NCBI RefSeq assembly: GCF_002563695.1
Contig: NZ_PDJI01000004.1
Location: forward strand, 248,001-312,000
DNA: 64,000 nucleotides
Direction of reading: 5' to 3'
Source: Georgenia soli
GTDB taxonomy: Bacteria > Actinomycetota > Actinomycetes > Actinomycetales > Actinomycetaceae
In this document: positions 43,811-51,729 of the stretch, one piece after another
Layout of the letters: the number at the start of each line of letters is the position of its first letter
Position numbering within the stretch: the first letter of the stretch is position 1
Position numbers and translations under genes: made by a program
Notes under the pieces: model-generated
Database searches by the model: none
What the model saw: the letters and a program-made list of their open reading frames with translations, nothing else
Told to the model about the DNA's origin: nothing

Positions 43811-45505
43811 TCAGTGCCCGAATGCCTCCTCCAGCCACCAGGATGGCTGGTCGCCGCGGACCTTGGCGTCGATCAGGAGCGGGGTGCTGCGGGGGCCCGC
43901 GAGCCAGTCCTGCACACCGGTGAGGTCGGCGAGGCTCCGTACGGTCACCGACGTGAACCCGTACCCGCGTCCGACGGCGGCGATGTCGGTGGACGGGAAG
44001 GTGACGGTGTCCATCGGCTCGCCGGAGCCGGCGAAGTGGTGCACCTCGGCACCGTAGGCGTCGTCGTTGTAGACCAGCACCACCATCGGCAGGCCCAGCC
44101 GGCGGACGGTGTCCAGCTCGGCGGCGCCCATGAGGGCCCCGCCGTCGCCGAGCGCGGCGACGGGGAGCCGGTCCGGGCGTGCGAGCGCAGCACCGACGGC
44201 GGTGGCCAGGCCCAGCCCGATGGACTGGAAGGCCTGGGTGAAGCAGAAGCCCTGCTCGTCGGGGACGGAAAGGTACATGCTCGGGTAGCCCATGAAGTTG
44301 CCCGAGTCCACGGCCACGACGCGCTCGGCGGGCAGGAGGTCGTCGAGGGCCGCCGTCAGGACCCGCGGGTCGATGCGCTCCCCCGCTTCCCCGGGCTGCG
44401 CAACGCGGGTCTCCTCCCCGCCGTCACCCTCCTCCACGGGGACGTCCCGCCACCTGCCCTCGGTGGCCAGTCGTCGGCGGACCTCCTCCGTGCGGTAGCC
44501 CACGGCGCCGCCCGGGCCGACCTCGCCGGCGATTCCCTTCCCGAGGGCGGCCAGCACCGCCTCCGCCGTCGTCCTCACGTCACCCAGCACGCCGAGGTCG
44601 ACGGCGCGGTGGCGGCCGAGGGCCTCGGCCGTGTCGTCGACCTGCACCACGACGGCGCTCTCCCCGAGCAGCCGGCCGTGCCGCAGGGTCCACATGTTCA
44701 GCGCACAGCCCCAGCCGACGACGAGATCGGCGCCTCGGACGAGGTCGGCGGCTGCGGGGGTCGAGAAGCCGCCGGAGACGTCGAGCGACCAGGCGTCGTC
44801 GTGGAAGAGCCCCTTGGCGACGGCGGACGTGGCGAGGAGGCCCCCGCACCGCGCCGCGAGGGCGGCGACGGCGTCCCTCGCGCGTGCCGACCGGGCGCCG
44901 CGACCGGCCACGAAGACGGGCCGGCGGGCGGTCCGCAGGACGTCCGCGAACCGGGCCACGGCCTCGCGGTCCGGCGCCCGGGGTGCGGGCGCGTCGGGCA
45001 GACGGACCGGCTGGTGCGCCGTCGTCTCCTCGTCCTGGACGTCGAGCGGGAGGTTGAGGACGACGGTGCGGCGGCCGTGGACCGCGGTGGCGACGGCCGC
45101 GACCGTCTCCGCCACGGCGGTCGCGGCCGAGGTGACGCGCGCCGGGACCGCACCGACGGCGCGGGCGAGGGCGTCCTGGTCGACGGCGAAGTTCGACGTC
45201 GGCGAGGTCGCCTCTGGTGCCAGCACGACCAGCGGGGTCCGGCTCTTGGCCGCCTCCGCGATGCCCGTCATGGCGTTCGTCAGACCGCAGCCCTGGTGGA
45301 CGCTCAACGCCGCGGGGCTCCCGGAGGTGCGGGCGTACGCGTCGGCCATGGTGGCGGCGCCGCCCTCGTGCCGGGCGGCGACGAACCGTGCGCCCGCGGC
45401 CACCATGGCGTTGGTGACGTGGAAGTTGCCGGAGCCGACGACGCCGAACACGTGGTCCACGCCGAGCTGGACGAGGGCCGCGCCGACCGCCTCGCTGACC
45501 CGCAC
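43811..45505 (-). CDS. Thiamine diphosphate-dependent 2-oxoacid decarboxylase/synthase-like enzyme
   Basis: 564 residues, three-domain ThDP fold (acetolactate synthase superfamily). The ylide-forming Glu47 is in RHEGGAATMADAYAR, the central domain starts near 185, and the ThDP/Mg motif is ALGDGGALMGAAELDTVRRL followed by VYNDDAYG. There is no small regulatory subunit gene and no FAD-site signature, so it is unlikely to be a biosynthetic AHAS; a 2-oxoacid decarboxylase is more likely. It begins with GTG one base after the stop of the cyclase gene, making a strict two-gene operon. See findings for the reaction this pairing suggests. Confidence 0.88.
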   Translation of the reverse strand: MRVSEAVGAALVQLGVDHVFGVVGSGNFHVTNAMVAAGARFVAARHEGGAATMADAYARTSGSPAALSVHQGCGLTNAMTGIAEAAKSRTPLVVLAPEATSPTSNFAVDQDALARAVGAVPARVTSAATAVAETVAAVATAVHGRRTVVLNLPLDVQDEETTAHQPVRLPDAPAPRAPDREAVARFADVLRTARRPVFVAGRGARSARARDAVAALAARCGGLLATSAVAKGLFHDDAWSLDVSGGFSTPAAADLVRGADLVVGWGCALNMWTLRHGRLLGESAVVVQVDDTAEALGRHRAVDLGVLGDVRTTAEAVLAALGKGIAGEVGPGGAVGYRTEEVRRRLATEGRWRDVPVEEGDGGEETRVAQPGEAGERIDPRVLTAALDDLLPAERVVAVDSGNFMGYPSMYLSVPDEQGFCFTQAFQSIGLGLATAVGAALARPDRLPVAALGDGGALMGAAELDTVRRLGLPMVVLVYNDDAYGAEVHHFAGSGEPMDTVTFPSTDIAAVGRGYGFTSVTVRSLADLTGVQDWLAGPRSTPLLIDAKVRGDQPSWWLEEAFGH

Positions 45506-45506
45506 G

Positions 45507-46277
45507 TCAGTCCTCGACGAGGGCCAGCACGCGGGCGGGCGATCCGGACCCGCCGACGATCTTGAGCGGGGCGGCGAGGATGACGGCGCCGGTGGGCGGG
45601 AGCTGGTCGAGGTTCTGCAGCTGGGCGAGCCCGAACTTGCCGTTGCCGAGCAGGTAGGAGTGGCACGGGAAGGCGGGCTCGAAGGAGTGGGCGGCGCCGG
45701 CGTCGGTGCCGACCGTCTCGACGCCGATGCCCTGCAGCGGCGACTCCTCCGCCACCCAGCGGGCGGCCTCCGCGGACAGCCCGGGGCTCGTCGGGCCGGT
45801 CTCGGTGTTGTTGATCATCTCCTCCTGCGTCACGCGTGCCGACCAGCCGGTCCGGCACAGCAGCCACCCGCCGGCCGGCAGCTCCCCGTGCTCGGCGACG
45901 AACTTCTCGATGTCGCTCACCTCGATGAGGAAGTTCGGGTCCTCGGCGACCCGGTCGGTGACGTCCAGGACGACGGCGGGCGCGAGCAGTGCCGTCGGCG
46001 GCACCTGGTCGATGTTCTCCCCCTCGGCGCCGGTGACCCAGTGGCTGGGCGCGTCGAAGTGGGTGCCGGTGTGCTCGCCGGTGCGGAAGTTGTTCCAGTA
46101 CCAGGCCGGGCCGCGGTCGTCGTAGCGGGAGATCTCCTCCAGCTGGAACTGGGCCGTCTGCCCGAACTGCTCGGGCAGCTCGAGGAGCGGGGTCTCGTCG
46201 GAGAGCGGGGCGGTGAGGTCGACGACGCGCACCGCCCCGGAGGACAGCGCGGTGACGAGATCGGTGAGGACTGGCAT
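45507..46277 (-). CDS. Cyclase-family metal hydrolase (kynurenine formamidase / isatin hydrolase-like)
   Basis: 256 residues. The metal-binding motif HTGTHFDAPSHWVTG lies near residue 66, and the start DLTAPLSDETP is typical of the cyclase family (Pfam Cyclase), which includes bacterial kynurenine formamidase, isatin hydrolase and carbamate hydrolases. It opens an amide or lactam bond in a metal-dependent way; the substrate is not fixed by sequence. GGAG six bases upstream of the ATG. Probable first gene of the operon with the ThDP enzyme. No kyn genes are adjacent. Confidence 0.9.
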   Translation of the reverse strand: MPVLTDLVTALSSGAVRVVDLTAPLSDETPLLELPEQFGQTAQFQLEEISRYDDRGPAWYWNNFRTGEHTGTHFDAPSHWVTGAEGENIDQVPPTALLAPAVVLDVTDRVAEDPNFLIEVSDIEKFVAEHGELPAGGWLLCRTGWSARVTQEEMINNTETGPTSPGLSAEAARWVAEESPLQGIGVETVGTDAGAAHSFEPAFPCHSYLLGNGKFGLAQLQNLDQLPPTGAVILAAPLKIVGGSGSPARVLALVED

Positions 46278-46371
46278 GTCGGCTCCATCGAGGCGGCGTT
46301 GGTGGTGGCGGCAGTGTGATCGGGAACATAGCGGAACTGCGGCGGAGCGGGGGCGACGGTCTCGGAACGCC

Positions 46372-46406
46372 AGGAGCCCCGACCGAACGAGTCGGTCGGG
46401 GCTCCT
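46372..46406 (-). terminator. Strong hairpin terminator of the coiled-coil protein gene
   Basis: Perfect 15-bp stem (AGGAGCCCCGACCGA, loop ACGAG, TCGGTCGGGGCTCCT), 80 bp beyond the stop of the minus-strand coiled-coil gene and upstream of the cyclase start. It separates the two transcription units. No long U-run follows, as is usual in GC-rich actinobacteria. Confidence 0.8.
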
Positions 46407-46487
46407 GCTGTTGCCGAGCACTCCCGTCTTCCGACGCACGGTCGCGCCGGTCAGCGGTGACGCCGCGCAGAGACGGCGACTGGGCGA

Positions 46488-48836
46488 TCAGGCGACGCAG
46501 CCGCCGATGGCGATCTGCCCATCGATCATGGCGATCTGATTCTGAACATCACCCAGCTGTGCCTGCAGATTGAGGACCAGGGCCCTCGCATCCTTGATGG
46601 CGTCGTTGTTCCGCTTCTTCGCGCTCTCCAGGTCGCGCAGCTTCACCTGGGCGTCAACAACCTGCTTGTCCAGGCTGTTCAGCTCCGTCTGGAGCTCCGT
46701 CAGCAGGGCTTCTTCGGCCGTGATCTGGCCGTCGAGGTCCTTGAGCTGGCTCAGCAGTGGGGCGATGCGGGTCTGGAGGTCGAGGATCTCCTGCTCCTTC
46801 CCAGTGATCTGGTCGTTGAGCTGCCCCATCTGGGTCTGGAGGCCGTCGACGGTCCGCGCGAGGCCGGCAACCTCGATCTTCTTGCTAGCCACGGCGGCAT
46901 CGGCCTCCTGGAGCGCACGCTCGGCGTCGGCCAGATCCCGCCGGGCGTCGGAGAGCACGCTCTGCCGCTCCCCCACTGCCCGCTGCGCCGTGTCGAGCGC
47001 CGACTCCTGCTCACCGAGCGTGATACGCAGGTCGCCCAGCTGTGCCTTCTTGGCGGTGATCTCGGCCTCCGCCACCTCCAGGTCCGCGACGAGCGAGGGC
47101 AGCGCCGCCTCCAGCCGGGCGATCTCATCCTCCTGGGCGCCCACGGCGGCGTTGGTGCTGTCGACGGCAGCCTGGAGTACGGGCAGCTGTGCCTGGATCG
47201 CCGCGACCGTCTCGGTCTGCGACTGGACCTCGGCGTCGGCCTCCGTGACCGCCGTGCGCAGGGCGGGAAGCTGCGCCTGCAGTTCCGCGAGCTCGGCCGA
47301 CGTGGCGATGACCGCCTCGCCGGCCGCGTCCGCGGCATCCTGGAGGGCCTTCAGCTGCACCTGCAGCTGGCTGCTCTCTGCCTGCTTGCTGGCGAGCCGC
47401 CTGTTGAGGTCAGTGATCTGGGCCTGCAGTTTCGTCAGATCACCGTTCAGACCAGCAATCTGCGCAGTCTTGTCGCTGATCTGGCCGTTCACGCTCGCGA
47501 GCTCGGCCTGCTTCGCGTCACGCAGGGCCTCCAACTCCTGCTTCTCCTTACCCTGGGACTTCGGAGGGAACTTACTGATGCGATCGTTGAGGTCTGCGAT
47601 CTCCTTCTCGAGCGCTGCCTTCTGACTCTCAAGCGCCTTGAGTTCCGCCTGCGCCGTGGCGAGCTCCGCGGCCTTGCTCGACATCTGCGCCTCGATCTCG
47701 GCCAGCGAGCTGTTGAGGCCACCGATCTGCGCCTGGACCGCGTCAAGCTCGCCCTGCTTGGCGACGACCGCGGCGGCGGCTGCCGCCGCGTCCTGCTGGA
47801 GACCGGCGAGCTCGGCCTTCGCCGCGTCGACCTGTCCCTCCTTGGCCGCCAGCGCGGCGGAAGCGGCGGTCGCGGCCTCCTTCCGCGAGGTCAGCTCGGC
47901 CTGCGCGGAGGTCAGCTCGTCCTGCTTCTCGGCGAGCGCTGATGAGGCCGCGTCTGCCGCTGCTTCCAGACGGGCGAGCTCGTCCTTGGCGTCGGCGATC
48001 TCGGACCGCTTGGCGGCCAGTACTTCCGCCGCGGTCTGACCGTCCGCCTCGAGCTGCGTCAGCTCGCCCTCGGCGGCGGCGATCGCGGCGCGGGTCGCCT
48101 CCACCGCGGCCTGGGCCTCCGCCTCATCGTCCTGAGCGGCTCTCAGCGCCGCCTCGGCGTCGGTGACCGCGATGCTCTTCGCCGCCATCTCCTCGGCCGC
48201 ATCGGCGGCCGCGTCCTGCGACGTCGCGAGCTCGCGCTGCGCCGCCTCCAGCGCTGCCTCGGCCGAGGCAATCATTGCGTCGAGATCGGTCTTCTCGGCC
48301 TGGAGCTCCTGCAGGGCCATCTCGGCAGATTCGAGCTCTTCCTGGAGTGGGGCAAGCTCCGCGTCGACGTCCTGACGCTCACCTTCCAGATCCGCCAGAT
48401 TCTTCTTGGCGGAGTCGATGCCACTCTGCACCTTGAGCTGCTGCGCCTTGAGGTTCGCAAGCTCGGTCCCGGTCGCCTCGATCTCGGCGTCGATCGACGC
48501 CTCCTCCGCCTCCAGGTCGGCGATCTTCTTGTTGAGGCCCGCAATCTCGGACTCGAGGCCGCCGGCCTTCGTCTCGAGGCCGGCCTTCTCAGCCTGGAGC
48601 TGCGCGATCAGGTCGGCGTTCTTCTTCGCGGCGTTCCTCAGCAGGTTGGCCTGCACCGAGCCGCGGTGCGCCAGCTGGTTCACCACGCCGTTGCAGACGC
48701 CGGGGGTTCCGGCCGGCGGGGCGGCGACGGCCTGCGTTGGCAGGCCGACGCTGAGCAGGCCGAGGGCCAGCCCGGGCACCAGCAGCGATCCGGTGAACCG
48801 ACGGCGGGTGGACTTCTTCGTGTTCTGGGGGTTCAA
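46488..48836 (-). CDS. Secreted giant coiled-coil protein with two terminal cysteines
   Basis: 782 residues; no family recognised. N-terminal signal peptide with a twin-arginine-like start (TRRRFTGSLLVPGLALGLL, cleavage probable after AVAA near 39). From about residue 55 to 775 nearly every segment is a heptad-type helix (QLQAEKAGLETKAGGLESEI, ELAELQAQLPALRTAV), with a single clear break at SKFPPKSQGKEKQ (421-433). The mature protein has only two cysteines, Cys48 (GVCNGVV) and Cys780 (GGCVA at the end). The arms on either side of the break are nearly equal. No membrane anchor, sortase motif or enzymatic domain. TTG start with GAGGAG upstream; own terminator. Function unknown; a rod-like structural protein of the envelope is an inference. 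Confidence 0.85.
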   Translation of the reverse strand: MNPQNTKKSTRRRFTGSLLVPGLALGLLSVGLPTQAVAAPPAGTPGVCNGVVNQLAHRGSVQANLLRNAAKKNADLIAQLQAEKAGLETKAGGLESEIAGLNKKIADLEAEEASIDAEIEATGTELANLKAQQLKVQSGIDSAKKNLADLEGERQDVDAELAPLQEELESAEMALQELQAEKTDLDAMIASAEAALEAAQRELATSQDAAADAAEEMAAKSIAVTDAEAALRAAQDDEAEAQAAVEATRAAIAAAEGELTQLEADGQTAAEVLAAKRSEIADAKDELARLEAAADAASSALAEKQDELTSAQAELTSRKEAATAASAALAAKEGQVDAAKAELAGLQQDAAAAAAAVVAKQGELDAVQAQIGGLNSSLAEIEAQMSSKAAELATAQAELKALESQKAALEKEIADLNDRISKFPPKSQGKEKQELEALRDAKQAELASVNGQISDKTAQIAGLNGDLTKLQAQITDLNRRLASKQAESSQLQVQLKALQDAADAAGEAVIATSAELAELQAQLPALRTAVTEADAEVQSQTETVAAIQAQLPVLQAAVDSTNAAVGAQEDEIARLEAALPSLVADLEVAEAEITAKKAQLGDLRITLGEQESALDTAQRAVGERQSVLSDARRDLADAERALQEADAAVASKKIEVAGLARTVDGLQTQMGQLNDQITGKEQEILDLQTRIAPLLSQLKDLDGQITAEEALLTELQTELNSLDKQVVDAQVKLRDLESAKKRNNDAIKDARALVLNLQAQLGDVQNQIAMIDGQIAIGGCVA

Positions 48837-49421
48837 CGCAACTCCTCGTCGAAAGCGTCATGGGGGGCCCCGGAGATCCCGGGGACTGACGTGCCGCGGC
48901 ATCCGTGTGCGGTGCGGGCGTCCAATGGCGCGCGCCCGTCGATGCGTGCTGGGGAAGGACCGGGGTGTCGCGGCGAGCAGCCCCCGAGCCTGCTGGTGTC
49001 CGTACCCGCCTAGGCGGCTCCGACGCAGCGCGCGGGCGGTCTGCTCGGACGCACGGGACGGCGGGCCGCCGGGTCCGGCAGAGGTGTCGCCGTCGGAAGC
49101 GAGCGGTCAGGCATGCGCACGGCCAATGTGAACGGTCCCCCGGTGCCTCGTGCCTTCGACAGACCCCGGCGGGGGCCCCCGGCGGGATCCGCCTCCAGGC
49201 GCCGTCCCGCAGGGACAAGCACACCGTCTGCGAACCCCGCCGCGAGCAAAAATGGACGGATGAGGACCGGATGAAACCTGGAGGAGGAGGGAGGGTGAGG
49301 CAGGGTGGCCCCGCGACCGAGGAACGCCGACTGTTGCCGCGGTCCGGACGGAGGCGGCACGCTGGAGCCACAGCACTGCCGCCCCACCCGGCACCGTCTG
49401 CACCGACCGAGGAGCGACACC
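48837..49421. other. Gene-free region upstream of the coiled-coil gene
   Basis: About 585 bp between two divergent genes. It contains no convincing coding frame: frames present have no ribosome site and no recognisable product. Part of it must hold the coiled-coil promoter and a long leader; I looked for a cyclic-di-AMP riboswitch (common ahead of secreted wall proteins) and did not find its conserved core. The section near 49250-49290 (GCAAAAATGGACGGATGAGG) is the only A-rich patch. Confidence 0.6.
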
Positions 49422-49814
49422 ATGCCCCGACCCGTGCACTTCGAGATCCACGCGTCCGACGTCGCCCGCGCCCGGGCTTTTTACGGCGCGGTGTTCGGCT
49501 GGTCCTTCGAGGACTGGAGCGACTTCGCCGGCACCCCGTACTTCGGCGTGCTGACCGGCGAGGACGAGCCCGGCATCAACGGCGCGATCATGCAGCGCCA
49601 GGGCGACTCCCCCGCGCCCGGCGCGCCGGTGGTCGGCGCGGTGCTCACGGTGGGCGTCGAGGACTTCGACGCCACCCACGACGCCGTCGAGCAGGCGGGC
49701 GGAACGGTCGTGCGGGCCAAGCAGGCGCTCCCTGGGATGGCCTGGCAGGGGTACTACCTCGACACCGAGGGCAACGTCTTCGGCATTCACCAGCCCGACG
49801 AGCAGGCAAGGTAG
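49422..49814 (+). CDS. VOC-family protein
   Basis: 130 residues: HFEIHASDVARARAFYGAVF, AVLTVGVEDFDATHDAVEQA, YYLDTEGNVFGIHQPDE. The pattern is the one often annotated as bleomycin/fosfomycin-resistance-like or PhnB-like vicinal-oxygen-chelate protein. It lacks obvious additional domains. ATG with GAGGAG upstream. It is a single gene on the plus strand between two minus-strand units, and 54 bp from the convergent ThDP gene stop. Confidence 0.88.
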   Translation: MPRPVHFEIHASDVARARAFYGAVFGWSFEDWSDFAGTPYFGVLTGEDEPGINGAIMQRQGDSPAPGAPVVGAVLTVGVEDFDATHDAVEQAGGTVVRAKQALPGMAWQGYYLDTEGNVFGIHQPDEQAR

Positions 49815-49868
49815 CCGGCGCAGTGAGCAGCTGACCGACCCGGCAGCCGAGCCGCAGACCGCGTCGAC

Positions 49869-51512
49869 CTATTTCTTGACGAGGCTGCGCTCGACGATCT
49901 CCACGATGTACGGGGCGACCACCGTCTGCGACACGCGGAGGTCCGCCAGGAAGGTGCCCTGAGCTCCTGCTGCGAGCCACTCCTCCACGGCGCGGAGGTC
50001 CTCGAGCCGGTCGACCCTGGCGCCAGCGGCGCCCATCCCGCGCGCGACGGTGGCGAAGTCGACCTCGTCGATCAGCATCGCCGTGCGGTCCAGCCCCCGG
50101 GAGCCGTACTGGTGGATCTCGGCGCCGTAGGCGGCGTCGTTGAACACGAGCACCAGGGCGCTCCGGGCCGTCCGCACGAGTGTGTCGAGGTCGGCGAGCC
50201 CCATGAGGCCGCCCCCGTCACCGGTGACCATGACGGTGAGCGCGTCCGGCCTCGCCACCGCTACCCCGGGTGCCGACGGGAAGCCGAGGCCGATGGCCTG
50301 GAACGCCGTGCCGACGAGCGTGATCGAGTCCGCCGAGGGCAGGTCGAGGTACGTGTTCGCCCAGCCGATGAAGTGCCCCCCGTCGGAGACCACGACCCGG
50401 TTCGCGGGCAGGAGGGTGTTGAGGCGACCCATGACGGACCGGGGGTCGAGGCGCCCGTCCGCGGCGACGCCGTCGCCCTCCGGTCGGGCGTGCTGCAGGC
50501 GGCTGTCACTCGCGTGGGCGGCCGCCCCGCCCCACGGCCGTGCCGGGGGCTCGTGCCCCTCCAGGACGCGCAGCAGCTCGAGCACGGCGACCCGGGAGTC
50601 ACCGCGGAGGTGGCGGTCGACCCGCGGGTTGGTGGGAGCGGCGGAGACGTCGATCTGCACGACGTGCGCGTCCGGGCCGAAGGCGGAGCCGAACGAGGTG
50701 GTGAACTGGTTGAGGCCGGCCCCGACCGCCAGGACGACGTCGGCGTGGCGGACGAGGTCCGCGGACGGTTCGGAGGCGAACCCTCCGCACACGCCGAGGT
50801 CGTAGGGCCGGCCGGCGAACAGTCCGCGCGCGGGCGCGCTCGTGACCGTCAGGGCCCCGAGCTGGTCGGCCAGCCTGCGCACCTCCGACGCGGCGCCCTT
50901 GGCGCCGCGACCGGCCAGGATCAGGGGGCGCTCGGCCGCGGAGAGGAGGCGCGCCGCCTCCTCGACCGCCTCCTGCGCCGGCGACGGCGGCGTCGGCAGC
51001 GCAGGCAGCGCCGGAACGGCGTCGTCGTCGGCAGGAACGTTCCCGAGGTCGTACGGAAGCGCGACAACGACGGGGACCCTGTGGGCCAGAGCGTGGAAGG
51101 CGGCCTCGACGACGGTGCGGCCCGGCGCGGCGCGATCCACGACGAAGGTCGGGACGCCGACGGCGGCCGCTAGCCCGGGCTGGTCCACGTCCCACGGCCG
51201 GGGCCCGGTGGTGGGAGCGTCGCCGACGACGAGGACGAGGGGCGTCTCTGCCTTCGCGGCCTCCGCGAGGGAGGTGATGGTGTTGGTGTAGCCCGGACCG
51301 TACGTCGTCGTCGCGACCGCCAGGCGTCCGGAGACCCGGTGGTAGGCGTCCGCCGAGGCGACCGTCGCGGCCTCGTGACGCAGCGCAGTCACCCGGACCG
51401 ACGTCCGCCCCAGGGCGTCCAGCAGGTACGCGTTGCCGTTGCCCATGATCGCGAACACGTCGTCGGTGAGTGAGGCGACGGCGACGGCGACGACTTCGGA
51501 GACGGTGCTCAT
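49869..51512 (-). CDS. ThDP-dependent decarboxylase-like enzyme
   Basis: 547 residues. ThDP fold with the activating Glu in TALRHEAATVASADAY, and the cofactor motif VTGDGGGLMGLADLDTLV, then VFNDAAYGAEIH. About 25-30% similar in layout to the ThDP gene at 43811 but not a recent duplicate. Among ThDP enzymes, phenylpyruvate/indolepyruvate and benzoylformate decarboxylases share this organisation; substrate is inferred from context, where an aldehyde dehydrogenase and aromatic oxygenase follow. The ATG at 51512 is chosen; a second ATG 21 bp upstream (MKGQPHV) is an alternative. A candidate operator lies 105 bp upstream. Confidence 0.87.
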   Translation of the reverse strand: MSTVSEVVAVAVASLTDDVFAIMGNGNAYLLDALGRTSVRVTALRHEAATVASADAYHRVSGRLAVATTTYGPGYTNTITSLAEAAKAETPLVLVVGDAPTTGPRPWDVDQPGLAAAVGVPTFVVDRAAPGRTVVEAAFHALAHRVPVVVALPYDLGNVPADDDAVPALPALPTPPSPAQEAVEEAARLLSAAERPLILAGRGAKGAASEVRRLADQLGALTVTSAPARGLFAGRPYDLGVCGGFASEPSADLVRHADVVLAVGAGLNQFTTSFGSAFGPDAHVVQIDVSAAPTNPRVDRHLRGDSRVAVLELLRVLEGHEPPARPWGGAAAHASDSRLQHARPEGDGVAADGRLDPRSVMGRLNTLLPANRVVVSDGGHFIGWANTYLDLPSADSITLVGTAFQAIGLGFPSAPGVAVARPDALTVMVTGDGGGLMGLADLDTLVRTARSALVLVFNDAAYGAEIHQYGSRGLDRTAMLIDEVDFATVARGMGAAGARVDRLEDLRAVEEWLAAGAQGTFLADLRVSQTVVAPYIVEIVERSLVKK

Positions 51513-51616
51513 GACGTGGGGCTGACCTTTCATGGTGCGAGGAGCGGGAGCCCGTCGGACCGGTCGACGACGTCCGGCCCTGGTTCCCTCCCTCGGGAAT
51601 GAGCGACTCTGCGGCG

Positions 51617-51627
51617 CATCGTATACG
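51617..51627. promoter_or_regulatory. CATCGTATACG operator-like motif
   Basis: Eleven bases containing the palindrome CGTATACG, identical (as complement) to 55339-55349 and partly repeated at 58991-58998. It lies upstream of the ThDP gene start at 51512. The core has the GT-AT-AC pattern common to FCD-type GntR operators. It could also include a promoter -10. Confidence 0.5.
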
Positions 51628-51681
51628 GCATTCCCGACGGTCCGTGACGGCCCGGGCACGGCGTGCCGCCCGACGACGACA

Positions 51682-51711
51682 GGCGGGTCGTGGAGCGCTC
51701 CACGACCCGCC
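51682..51711 (-). terminator. Perfect 30-bp palindrome, terminator of the aldehyde dehydrogenase gene
   Basis: GGCGGGTCGTGGAGC directly followed by its complement GCTCCACGACCCGCC. It lies 19 bp beyond the minus-strand stop at 51730 and separates this gene from the ThDP gene downstream. Confidence 0.8.
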
Positions 51712-51729
51712 CGTCCGCGTCGGCAACCG

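Noticed and set aside
48837..49421. Riboswitch leader for the coiled-coil gene
   Set aside because: No conserved core of the cyclic-di-AMP or other riboswitch class could be found on the coding strand.
43811..51512. The two ThDP enzymes as acetolactate synthase for branched-chain amino acids
   Set aside because: No ilvN-type subunit or other ilv genes, and context is catabolic.
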